41,263 nucleotides of DNA from Chloroflexi bacterium bin125. Lineage in GTDB: Bacteria; Chloroflexota; Dehalococcoidia; Bin125. Both the position numbers and the translations under genes were made by a program. Shown here one piece after another: positions 17,203 through 24,827 of the stretch (its first letter is position 1; each line of letters begins with the position of its first letter). The DNA lies in contig MPNM01000026.1 of NCBI GenBank assembly GCA_002239025.1, forward strand, positions 1-41,263. The letters are read 5' to 3'. The notes below the pieces were generated by a model. It had not been told where the DNA came from. It made no database searches and was given only the letters and a program-made list of their open reading frames with translations.

Positions 17203-18093
17203 CTAACGACTGCGTGGGGCCTGCGAGTAGTCGCCGAAGGGGCCGTCTCTCCAGGCGAGGGCTCCCTTGAGGCCTTCGTCCCTCATTCTCCTTGACCACT
17301 CGTAGTGCTGGCTGGTGAAGGTTCCGACTGCGTCGAGGTCGGTTGAGGAGCGCAGCGATGAGTAGATGCCCATGTTTTCGTAGAAGCGGTTGACGTGGAC
17401 CTTGAGCTGGGCGAGGTGGTCGGCGGGTAGGTTAGAGATGCGCTCGGCGAGGGCGAGGGTCTTCTCTTCCAGCTCGTCGCGCGGGACGGCGTAGTTGATC
17501 AGGTTGAGCTCGGCGGCCTCGGTCGCGCGGATTGGGTCGCCGGTGTAGAAGAGCTCCTTGGCTTTGCGCATGTTGGTCAGCAAGGGCAGGATCGCCGAGG
17601 TCCGTGAGCCGGCGAAGCGCAGGCCGGGGTGACCGATCTGCGTGTCCTCGGCTGCCACAACGAGGTCGGCCATCATCGAGAGCTCAAAGCCGCCCGCGAT
17701 CGCGTAGCCGTGGAGCTGCGCGATGGTCACCTTCTGCATGTTCCAGAAGTACATCCAGATGTCCGTGACGCGGGCCATGCCGCCTCGAATACCCATGATC
17801 AGGCGGTTGCCGTCGTCGTCGACGGTGCGGAATCGCTTGTGCACGGCGTCGGCGCCGTAGCCGCCGGCGGGTGTGAGGTCATAGCCGGCGGAGAAGGTGC
17901 GCCCCGCGCCCTTGACGATCAGCACGCGCACGTCGTCGTCGGCCTCGAAGTACTCAAGCGCGTCGCGGAAGTCGTAGATCAGCTCCTGCGAAAGCGCGTT
18001 CATCTTCTCGGGCCGGTTCAGCGTGACCACACCGATGCGGTCGTCGGTGCCGGTGCGATCCAGCAGCACATTCTCAAATTCGGGCAAGGACAT
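17203..18093 (-). CDS. Enoyl-CoA hydratase/isomerase family protein
   Basis: 296 aa from the ATG at 18,093 (GGAG 9 nt upstream). The crotonase fold is clear: VVTLNRPEKMNALS, the oxyanion residues in TFSAGYDL and AIAGGFELSMMADL, and AELNLINYAVP. The family acts on acyl-CoA thioesters. The position matching Glu144 of rat hydratase lies in IGHPGLRF, where Glu is replaced by Gly. The second Glu (Glu164 equivalent, AKELF) is kept. That pattern fits an isomerase or other crotonase better than a classical hydratase. It stands alone, divergent from the solute-binding lipoprotein gene. Confidence 0.88.
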   Translation of the reverse strand: MSLPEFENVLLDRTGTDDRIGVVTLNRPEKMNALSQELIYDFRDALEYFEADDDVRVLIVKGAGRTFSAGYDLTPAGGYGADAVHKRFRTVDDDGNRLIMGIRGGMARVTDIWMYFWNMQKVTIAQLHGYAIAGGFELSMMADLVVAAEDTQIGHPGLRFAGSRTSAILPLLTNMRKAKELFYTGDPIRATEAAELNLINYAVPRDELEEKTLALAERISNLPADHLAQLKVHVNRFYENMGIYSSLRSSTDLDAVGTFTSQHYEWSRRMRDEGLKGALAWRDGPFGDYSQAPRSR

Positions 18094-18239
18094 GTTTGGG
18101 TTCTCCAGTGGTTGGCAGTCAGTCGGACTCAGCCTAGCCGACACCTAATCGTTGCCCAAACCGGATCGCGTCTTTGATCGAGAACGACCATCGTTCGTTG
18201 GTAAGATTCGTATGGCACCGGGAACAGCGGAGGTTTGGC

Positions 18240-20063
18240 ATGAGGCGATTGTTCGGTATCTCACTGCTGCTCATCGCAGTCTGGGCATTGGCGTTCACGA
18301 CGGGATGCGACGACGACATCCCTGCGACATCTGTCGACATCGACAGTCCTGCCGCTGACGAAGATGTAGTCGCGCAGCTTGGCGCGAACGCCGATGAGTT
18401 CGAGTATGAAGTGGGCGAGTACGGCGGAACGTTGACGTTTGCGACGATCTCAGAGCCATTGACCTTCAACCTGGCCCTGTCCAACGACGCCGGCTCGTCG
18501 GGCGTGCTGGGCTACCTGTTTGAAGGACTGACCGATATCTCCTGGCTCAGTGGCGAGCCGCAGCCGAACCTGGCCGAGTCGTGGGACGTATCGGCTGACG
18601 GACTGACCTGGACCTTCTATCTGCGTCGCGATGTCGTCTGGCACGACGGCGAGCCGTTCACGGCGGCAGATGTGGAGTTCACCTTCAACGAGATCATCTA
18701 CAACGAGGACATCCCGACATCTACGCGCGCGACATTCAACTTCCGTCTGCTGGACGAGGACGGCAACTGGCAACAAGTGCCCATGACTGTCACGGCAATC
18801 GATGACTACACGGTCCAGTTCGTGCTGCCGGTCTCGTTTGCACCATTCCTCCGCTCCATGGCCACGGCGATCTATCCGCAGCACACCCTGCAGACCTACG
18901 TCGACGCCGGGACCTTCAACGAGGTCTGGGACATCAGCACTGATCCGTCTGAGATTGTCGGCACCGGGCCGTTCCTGATCGATCAGTATGTGGCCGGCGA
19001 GCGTGTCGCGTTTCGCCGCAACCCTGACTACTGGATGACCGATGCGGACGGTAACCGATTGCCCTATCTCGACCGGATTGTCCAGGTGATCGTGCCGGAT
19101 CTGGAGAGTGAGCTGGAGGCGTTCCGATCAGGCCTGGCGGACATCCACGGGGTGCTTGGCCACGAGTTTGCGGAACTTGAACCCCTCGCCGACGACGAGA
19201 ACTTCACCATTCATCGCCGTGGGCCAACGTTTGGCTCGACGTTCGTGACCTTCAACCAGAACCAAGGCATAGATCCAGAATCCGGCGCGGCCTTTGTCTC
19301 TGAGGAGAAGTTCTACTGGTTCAGCAACCTGGCATTCCGCCGAGCGGTGGCTCATGCGGTGGATAAAGATGCGATCATCGAGCAGGTTCAGCATGGACTG
19401 GGCTATCCGCAGTGGTCGCCCATCAGTCCGGCGACCGGCGGGTTCCACAACTCCGACGTCGCTACCTACGAGTACGACCTCGAACAGGCCAATGCGCTCC
19501 TGGATGATCTGGGTTGGACTGACCGCGACAATGACGGCTTCCGCGAGGATGACCGAGGCAATGAGATTGCCTTCACGCTGGCCACCAATCAGGGCAATAC
19601 CGTTCGCGAACAGGTCACGGGCATCATCCACCAGGGGATGACCGAGAGCGGCCTGAATGTCGACTTGCAGGTCATTGACTTCGGCGAGCTCGTCGGCCAA
19701 TTGACCACGTCGTATGACTGGGATGCCATCGTGATCGGTTTCACGGGAGGTCCCGACCCGTACAGCGCCATCGTGCTCTGGCACAGCTCAGAGAGCCTGC
19801 ACCTCTGGTATCCAAACCAGTCAGAACCAGCGACAGCCTGGGAAGCAGAGCTGGACGACCTCTACGTCCGGGCCAGCCAGGAGTTGGATCGGGAGTTAAG
19901 GTTTGCCATGTATCACCAGGCGCAGGAGATCGTGGCTGAGAACCTGCCGCTGATCTATACGACACATCCCGAGCGTCTGAACGCGGTGCGAAACGTCTTT
20001 GGTAACACAACGGCGACGTTATACGGCCTGTGGGATATTCGGTATCTGTATCGGACTGATTAG
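18240..20063 (+). CDS. Family-5 ABC transporter solute-binding lipoprotein
   Basis: 607 aa from the ATG at 18,240 (GGAGG 7 nt upstream). A lipoprotein signal ends in FTTGC (Cys23). The SBP_bac_5 fold is shown by YGGTLTFATISEP, LAESWDVSADGLTWTFYLR, WHDGEPFTAADVEFTF, GTGPFLIDQYVAGERVAF and NLPLIYTTHPERLNAV. Such proteins deliver oligopeptides, glycosides, opines or nickel to an ABC importer. No permease or ATPase gene is adjacent, so it is an orphan binding protein or its transporter lies elsewhere. Ligand unknown. Confidence 0.92.
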   Translation: MRRLFGISLLLIAVWALAFTTGCDDDIPATSVDIDSPAADEDVVAQLGANADEFEYEVGEYGGTLTFATISEPLTFNLALSNDAGSSGVLGYLFEGLTDISWLSGEPQPNLAESWDVSADGLTWTFYLRRDVVWHDGEPFTAADVEFTFNEIIYNEDIPTSTRATFNFRLLDEDGNWQQVPMTVTAIDDYTVQFVLPVSFAPFLRSMATAIYPQHTLQTYVDAGTFNEVWDISTDPSEIVGTGPFLIDQYVAGERVAFRRNPDYWMTDADGNRLPYLDRIVQVIVPDLESELEAFRSGLADIHGVLGHEFAELEPLADDENFTIHRRGPTFGSTFVTFNQNQGIDPESGAAFVSEEKFYWFSNLAFRRAVAHAVDKDAIIEQVQHGLGYPQWSPISPATGGFHNSDVATYEYDLEQANALLDDLGWTDRDNDGFREDDRGNEIAFTLATNQGNTVREQVTGIIHQGMTESGLNVDLQVIDFGELVGQLTTSYDWDAIVIGFTGGPDPYSAIVLWHSSESLHLWYPNQSEPATAWEAELDDLYVRASQELDRELRFAMYHQAQEIVAENLPLIYTTHPERLNAVRNVFGNTTATLYGLWDIRYLYRTD

Positions 20064-20123
20064 GGTGTTTTACATGTGGGGCGCAACGGTAGATGCGCAG
20101 CGCCTGCTAGCCCGCTCGGGAGT

Positions 20124-20172
20124 GGGACCCCCTCAGCCTTCGGCAGCTCCCCCTGCAAGGGGGAGCGGGGAA
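20124..20172. repeat. Dispersed CCTTCGGCAGC palindromic repeat
   Basis: CCCCCTCAGCCTTCGGCAGC, then a CTCCCCCT-GCAA-GGGGGAG hairpin. It lies in the 335-nt gap between the lipoprotein gene and the first ferritin-like gene. Near-identical copies occur at 35,842, 38,494, 39,694 and 41,206. Confidence 0.8.
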
Positions 20173-20315
20173 TGCTGGCGCGCCAAGCATGGGTTGTCAG
20201 CATCCACGTGAAGACGTCCTGTTACAGATTCAATCACCTGGCTGGCTGCCGCACGACCGGCTGACTTCGGATCGGCAGCCCCCAGCCTCGACAATCTGGC
20301 TGTCAACCCCCTACC

Positions 20316-20333
20316 CTGTATCGGAATATACAG
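20316..20333 (+). promoter_or_regulatory. Operator-like inverted repeat upstream of the ferritin-like pair
   Basis: CTGTAT-(CGGAAT)-ATACAG, perfect 6-bp arms, 65 nt before the ATG at 20,399, in a short AT-richer stretch. It looks like a dimeric repressor site overlapping a promoter. No cognate regulator is adjacent. Confidence 0.4.
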
Positions 20334-20398
20334 TTGGCTGTGCGGCTGTGGCCGCAGCAATTTGGTGCGGCTTGGCCCGCTTTCTGAGGAGCCTGACG

Positions 20399-21466
20399 AT
20401 GGTCACCGTTGACAAACTTGAAGAACTGCGCTTGGAACCGGAGGCTCCCGACCTTGACCTGTCCTGGCTGGATCTGGACACCGAGTGGGGTGTCTCGGCC
20501 GAACCTGGACGCAAGGGTCTGACGCTGCAGCAGATCAACAAGTCGCTCTATGGCGAAGTGCCGGCGACCTCGACCGATAGCTCAGCCCGACCTCGGGGCG
20601 CAGCTCCCCCCGATGGCGCCGCGCCGCGGATGTCGGCCTGGGTGCTGGGTGACGCGACCGAGACGTTCTCCGATTCGGCAGGACTGCTCTACGACGAGGC
20701 CGTTTCGCGGCAGTGGTCGTCGGCCACCGACATCCCCTGGGACACGATGGATGAGCTGCCTGAGGACATCGAGCGCGCGATGGCGCAGCTCTGCACCTCG
20801 CTGACCGAGGTTGAGTTCATCGCTGGCGATGTACCAGGCAAGTGGTTGCCGCGCGTTGCCGCCGACCACTTTGAGTCAGGTCTGTTCCTCATGTCGCAGG
20901 TGATGGATGAAGCGCGTCACACCGATGTCTTCCGCAAGCGCGCGCTGGCCAACGGTGGCGGACTGCTGCTGCAGGGCGGCGGCGGTGGACTGCGTCAGAT
21001 CCTCGAGGCGGAAGACTTTACGCAGATGTCGTCGATGCTGCATATCCTCGGCGAGGGCTTTGTCCAGTCCTTGTTCCGGCTGGGCGAGCTGATCGCCCAC
21101 AACGAGGCCGAGAAACGGATCTTCCGTCTGGCCGCGCAAGATGAGTCGCGCCATGTCGCTTACGGCGTCACGCACCTGAAGTACACACTTGAGCACGACC
21201 CGGACAAAGCCGAAGAGGTTCACTGGTCGCTGGACATGTTCGAGCACACGCTGGTCGACCCGGACCAGCAGAACCCCGGGCTCGCCGGTGCGCTGGTCTA
21301 CCTGCTCGGCGACGGCGACGTGGACGAAGGCTGGCGGCTGTTCTGGCACGTGCGCCGCAAGCAAGTGCTCGAGTACCTGCACCGGCTCGACGTGGCGGGA
21401 CTTGGCGGACGGCTCGAAACCGGTCGGCTACATCCTTCATTGTCAGGTGCTCTGGACGAGAACTAA
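20399..21466 (+). CDS. Ferritin-like diiron protein (complete metal-ligand set)
   Basis: 355 aa from the ATG at 20,399 (GAGGAG 8 nt upstream). The ferritin-like/ribonucleotide-reductase-R2 fold is shown by two four-helix ligand pairs: E139, then E171-x-x-H174 in MDEARHTDVF, and E219 (LGEGF), then E249-x-x-H252 in QDESRHVAYG. That is a full diiron E/ExxH/E/ExxH pattern. The N-terminal ~80 residues are Asp/Pro-rich and carry LYGEVP. Diiron proteins of this fold activate O2 to oxidise organic substrates. It is followed by a paralogue at 21,634 that shares its length and DIPWDT, GKWL/GRWL, RKRALANGGG-type motifs. Substrate and exact family are not recognised. Confidence 0.8.
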   Translation: MVTVDKLEELRLEPEAPDLDLSWLDLDTEWGVSAEPGRKGLTLQQINKSLYGEVPATSTDSSARPRGAAPPDGAAPRMSAWVLGDATETFSDSAGLLYDEAVSRQWSSATDIPWDTMDELPEDIERAMAQLCTSLTEVEFIAGDVPGKWLPRVAADHFESGLFLMSQVMDEARHTDVFRKRALANGGGLLLQGGGGGLRQILEAEDFTQMSSMLHILGEGFVQSLFRLGELIAHNEAEKRIFRLAAQDESRHVAYGVTHLKYTLEHDPDKAEEVHWSLDMFEHTLVDPDQQNPGLAGALVYLLGDGDVDEGWRLFWHVRRKQVLEYLHRLDVAGLGGRLETGRLHPSLSGALDEN

Positions 21467-21488
21467 ACACCACCGACACAAGGAACTT

Positions 21489-21602
21489 TGCTCCCCCTTA
21501 CAGGGGGAGCTGCCGAAGGCTGAGGGGGGTTCGTCGGCCGAGGCACTTGCGAGCGGGACCCCCTCACCCGCTTCGCGGGAGCTCCCCCTGCGAGGGGGAG
21601 CG
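21489..21602. repeat. BIME-like inverted pair of palindromic repeats
   Basis: Two hairpins face each other: GCTCCCCCTTACAGGGGGAG with CTGCCGAAGGCTGAGGGG, then about 35 nt, then CCCCCTCACCCGCTTCGCGG with CTCCCCCTGCGAGGGGGAG. The same composite of about 112 bp recurs at 22,763-22,874, so it flanks the second ferritin-like gene on both sides in the same orientation. Confidence 0.8.
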
Positions 21603-21633
21603 CTTGTCTATGTAGCGATACACGGAGGACCGT

Positions 21634-22728
21634 ATGCCAGACAAGGATGTCGTCGCGGCAGCCAAGGAACGACTTGAGCAGTCGGGGCTGCCCTCCGATT
21701 GGCTCGATGTTCCGGTTCACTGGGGCGTAAAGGCGAAGGAGCAGGCCACGCCTGAGAATGGCGGTCTGCGTTTTGAGTACCTCAACGTCGATGTCTATGG
21801 CGAAGTGCCCGAGCACTGGGACAACAACACGGAGATTCCCAGGGGCGCGATTCCCGATACTCGTACGGAGCAGATGGGGTACTCGATCTTTGACAAGTCG
21901 GAGGTCTGGTCGGATCTGTGCGCCGAGCTGTACGAAGACGCGATCGCCGACCGCTGGAACTCGTCTTCGGACATTCCCTGGGACACGCTGACGCCGATCG
22001 GCTCCGACCTGGAGCGTGCCGTCTGCCAGCTCGCGACGTTGATGTCGGAGTATGGCTGGACGAAGGCGCAGACGACTGGTCGCTGGTTGCAGGAGATCTC
22101 GTACGGCTACATCGAGGTCAAACTGTTCCTCGGCACCGTGGTGTTTGATGGGGCGAGACTGTTCGAGGTCTGGCGCAAGCGGGCGTTGTCTAATGGCGGC
22201 GGACTTGGCCGCGGCGGTCGCAACTGGAAGTTCCTGCCGCTTACTCAGAGCTACACGTTCTCGGAGTTCACGGTTGCCTCGATCATGCACGACGCGATGC
22301 TGATTGCATTGCTCAACCACGGCGAGCAGCTCGCCCAGACAGAGGCCGAGCGCAAGATCTATGAGCTGTGCGCCAAGGACATCGAGCGGCACCTGAAGTA
22401 CTTCGTCGATCACATGCGCTACCTGCTGCTCAAGGAGCCGGGGCGTCGCGAAGAAATCCATCGCTACCTGAACAAGGCCGAGTGGTACCTGGCCAAGGAC
22501 GAAGACGACACGCTCTACAGCGCAATCGCCGTGATCATGGGAGAGGGCAGAGAAGGCGCCGGTGAGGCCATGGCCGACGTAGCCGAAATCCGCCGCGCGC
22601 AGGTCGAGACGTACCTCGGGTACTTGAGGGACTGTCACCTGTCGGATCGTGAGGGTCGGTTGAACGAGGATCTACGTAAGTGGGCAGGGATGGTTGAGCT
22701 CGAGCAAGAAGAGAAGATTCCGGTTTAA
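21634..22728 (+). CDS. Ferritin-like paralogue with degenerate diiron site
   Basis: 364 aa, homologous along its length to the protein at 20,399: LYEDAIADRWNSSSDIPWDT, GRWLQEIS, WRKRALSNGGG and the final helices all align. Most metal ligands are gone: E139 becomes G141, E171 becomes G173 and H174 becomes L176 (FDGARLF), E219 aligns near D220, E249 becomes I250, and only H252 is kept as H253. It is therefore unlikely to build a diiron centre. In bacterial multicomponent monooxygenases and in phenylacetyl-CoA epoxidase (PaaA/PaaC), a catalytic subunit pairs with such a degenerate paralogue. A structural-partner role here is inference. Confidence 0.78.
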   Translation: MPDKDVVAAAKERLEQSGLPSDWLDVPVHWGVKAKEQATPENGGLRFEYLNVDVYGEVPEHWDNNTEIPRGAIPDTRTEQMGYSIFDKSEVWSDLCAELYEDAIADRWNSSSDIPWDTLTPIGSDLERAVCQLATLMSEYGWTKAQTTGRWLQEISYGYIEVKLFLGTVVFDGARLFEVWRKRALSNGGGLGRGGRNWKFLPLTQSYTFSEFTVASIMHDAMLIALLNHGEQLAQTEAERKIYELCAKDIERHLKYFVDHMRYLLLKEPGRREEIHRYLNKAEWYLAKDEDDTLYSAIAVIMGEGREGAGEAMADVAEIRRAQVETYLGYLRDCHLSDREGRLNEDLRKWAGMVELEQEEKIPV

Positions 22729-22762
22729 GGCGTAAGACCAGACGTAGCGTTGGGGCTTGCTT

Positions 22763-22874
22763 TGCTCCCCCTTGCAGGGGGAGCTGCCGAAGGCTGAGGG
22801 GGTCCCACAAGCGAAGTGCGCGAGGGCAGAACCCCCTCACCCGCTTCGCGGGAGCTCCCCCTGCGGGGGGGAGC
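22763..22874. repeat. Second BIME-like inverted repeat pair
   Basis: The same two-hairpin composite as at 21,489-21,602, in the same orientation, with a diverged middle of about 35 nt. It lies between the convergent ferritin-like (plus) and MBL (minus) genes, where it could serve as a two-way terminator. Confidence 0.8.
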
Positions 22875-22903
22875 AAATTTGCTCGGCCACACTCCTCAAT
22901 ACA

Positions 22904-23854
22904 TCAGGCCAAACAGCGGAGCGGCTGACCCCCGTTGAATTCCAGCATCTGACCGAACGCGGTTGCCATGTCGATGTTGGCTCCCAGCTCTTCTCCTCGG
23001 AGTTCGCTGTAGGCACGGTGCAGGTTGCCGACGATTCGCTCTCCGTCTGTCCATTCGCCGAAGCGACCGAGATCGAGGTCTCGGGCGGCTTCGAGGGGAT
23101 CGACTCCTGCGTCGAAGGCGGACTTGGCCGAGTCCTGGACGAACTCCAGGTAGGCGTCGACTTCGTCTAGGACGGAGGCGTCGGCGACCGGACCGTGACC
23201 GGCGACGACTGTCTCGATCGGCAACTCCTTCAGGCGGACGAGCGCCGAACGCCAGCCGGCGACAGAGCCCATCAGCGCAAACGGCGTTCCCTGATTGAAG
23301 ATGATGTCGCCGGCGATGAGGACCTGCCGCTCGGGAATCCAGACCACTGCATCGGTGTTGGTGTGCGCAGGAGAAACGTAGATCAGTTGTAGCTCCAGGT
23401 CACCGGCGTACAGCGTCATGGTGTCGTCGAAGACGACGTTGGGCGCGACAGGTGTGACATCGCCCCACTCAACTGTGGGGAACATCACTTGCACTCGTTC
23501 TCGCTGGTCCGGTGCGTCGCGCAGGATGTCGTCACGGCAGTTGCGATGCCCGACGATCACCGCGTCATCGGCGAAGAGGCAGTTGCCGTATGTGTGATCC
23601 ATGTGCGAGTGGGTGTTGACCAGGGTTCGCACCGGATTACTGGAGATGCTGGCGATCGCTTCCTGGAAGAGCCGCGTGCGACGTTCGTTGGCACAGGCGT
23701 CGATGGCGATGACCTGGTCACCAACATCGACGAAGGCCGGATTGTTGAGGCACCAGGATCCGTCGTGCTGGATGTAGGCGTAGATGCCCTCGGAGACCTC
23801 GACGACCTCGGGGTCGGGCAGAACTTCGGTGTCGGTGGTGTGTTCGGTGCTCAT
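22904..23854 (-). CDS. MBL-fold metallo-hydrolase
   Basis: 316 aa from the ATG at 23,854; the much longer open frame runs through the SDR gene antisense-shifted and is not used. The metal-binding motif is THSHMDHTYGN (H82, H84, D86, H87). Further ligands are in SPAHTNTD, LIAGDII and AGHGPV, giving the two-zinc metallo-beta-lactamase core, with about 90 extra C-terminal residues. Related enzymes hydrolyse thioesters, lactones and similar bonds; this one has the SoxH/quinoprotein-relay-like layout without a signal peptide. It follows the SDR gene by 80 nt on the same strand. Confidence 0.87.
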   Translation of the reverse strand: MSTEHTTDTEVLPDPEVVEVSEGIYAYIQHDGSWCLNNPAFVDVGDQVIAIDACANERRTRLFQEAIASISSNPVRTLVNTHSHMDHTYGNCLFADDAVIVGHRNCRDDILRDAPDQRERVQVMFPTVEWGDVTPVAPNVVFDDTMTLYAGDLELQLIYVSPAHTNTDAVVWIPERQVLIAGDIIFNQGTPFALMGSVAGWRSALVRLKELPIETVVAGHGPVADASVLDEVDAYLEFVQDSAKSAFDAGVDPLEAARDLDLGRFGEWTDGERIVGNLHRAYSELRGEELGANIDMATAFGQMLEFNGGQPLRCLA

Positions 23855-23894
23855 AGGTATGTGCTCGCTCTCGCCTCTCTCATCTAGGCCAGCC

Positions 23895-23930
23895 CTCACC
23901 CTAACCCTCTCCCGGAGGGAGAGGGGACAA
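23895..23930. repeat. Dispersed CCCTCACCCTAACCCTCTCC hairpin repeat
   Basis: CCCTCACCCTAACCCTCTCC followed by an inverted GGAGAGGG. It lies between the SDR and MBL genes. A close copy with AGCCCTCTCCC-ACA-GGGAGAGGG is at 32,641-32,677 after the DNA methyltransferase gene start. Confidence 0.7.
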
Positions 23931-23934
23931 CGAG

Positions 23935-24756
23935 TCAGGCGTTGGCATAGAACTCGAAGTCGTCCATGATTCGTTGGTAGCGCCGCTCCACATGAGAGCG
24001 CAGTTCGGGGTGGGAGAAGATGAGCCAGCGGTTGGCTTTGACGCCTTTGACCACGATCCGGCCGACATCCTCGGGGTCCATCTGTTGCGACATCATGCCA
24101 GGACTGAAGCCGGATTCGGGACCGTCCTTGGGTCCGCCGAACTGATCGGGGCGGTTGCGTCCTGCTTCGCCGATTAGCGTGTCGACGCCGCCTGGACAGA
24201 GCGCCGAGACGCCGATGCCTTCGGCGGACAGCTCGTCTCGCAGCGACTCGGTGTAGGCGAAGGCGGCGTGCTTGCTGCTGCTGTAGACGCCCAGCGGGAC
24301 TACTTCGTTGAGTCGCAGGCCCGCCATCGACACGGTGTTGACGATGTGCGCCTCGCCGTCCTGCGAACGCATACGGGGCAAGAACGTCTGCACTCCGTTG
24401 ACGACGCCATTCACGTTGACCGCGAAGGTCCAGTCCCAGTCGGCCTGGGTTGCCTGACTCACGGGACCGGCGGTCATGACGCCTGCGTTGTTGATTAGTA
24501 GGTTCAGTTCGCCGAACTCGGCGTAGACCTGCTCGGCTAGCCATTCGTAGCCGACGGTGTCGGTGACGTCGAGGTCAACGGCCAGTGCCTGCACTTCCTT
24601 CGCCTCGACCTCGGCTGCAACGGCCTGGGCCGTGCCTTCCTGGACATCGGCGAGGATGACATGCATACCTTCGTCGGCGCAGGCGAGGGCGATCCCGCGG
24701 CCAATTCCACTGCCTGCCCCAGTCACCAATGCGACCTTGCCGCTCAGGTTCTCCAT
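23935..24756 (-). CDS. Short-chain dehydrogenase/reductase (SDR)
   Basis: 273 aa. Classical SDR: the nucleotide site GAGSGIG is near residue 13, ADVQ follows the second strand, NNAGV is near 90, and the catalytic Ser is in VNTVSMAG with YSSSK (Tyr-x3-Lys) and the following CPGGVDT. Cofactor is probably NAD(H), because an Asp (ADV) follows beta-2. It interconverts alcohols and ketones; substrate unknown. It is divergent from the CaiB-type CoA-transferase gene (71-nt gap) and precedes the MBL hydrolase gene on its own strand. Confidence 0.93.
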   Translation of the reverse strand: MENLSGKVALVTGAGSGIGRGIALACADEGMHVILADVQEGTAQAVAAEVEAKEVQALAVDLDVTDTVGYEWLAEQVYAEFGELNLLINNAGVMTAGPVSQATQADWDWTFAVNVNGVVNGVQTFLPRMRSQDGEAHIVNTVSMAGLRLNEVVPLGVYSSSKHAAFAYTESLRDELSAEGIGVSALCPGGVDTLIGEAGRNRPDQFGGPKDGPESGFSPGMMSQQMDPEDVGRIVVKGVKANRWLIFSHPELRSHVERRYQRIMDDFEFYANA

Positions 24757-24827
24757 GGGCCTCCTCCACTTCGCTGCGTCGAAACTGCCTGGTTTGCTGC
24801 ACAGAGGCTAGCGTTACCCTCACTCTC

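Noticed and set aside
22904-24544. A 546-aa open frame that would fuse extra N-terminal sequence to the MBL hydrolase
   Set aside because: The extra ~230 codons are Arg/Pro-rich, overlap the SDR gene in another frame and lack family motifs. The MBL domain starts cleanly at the ATG at 23,854.
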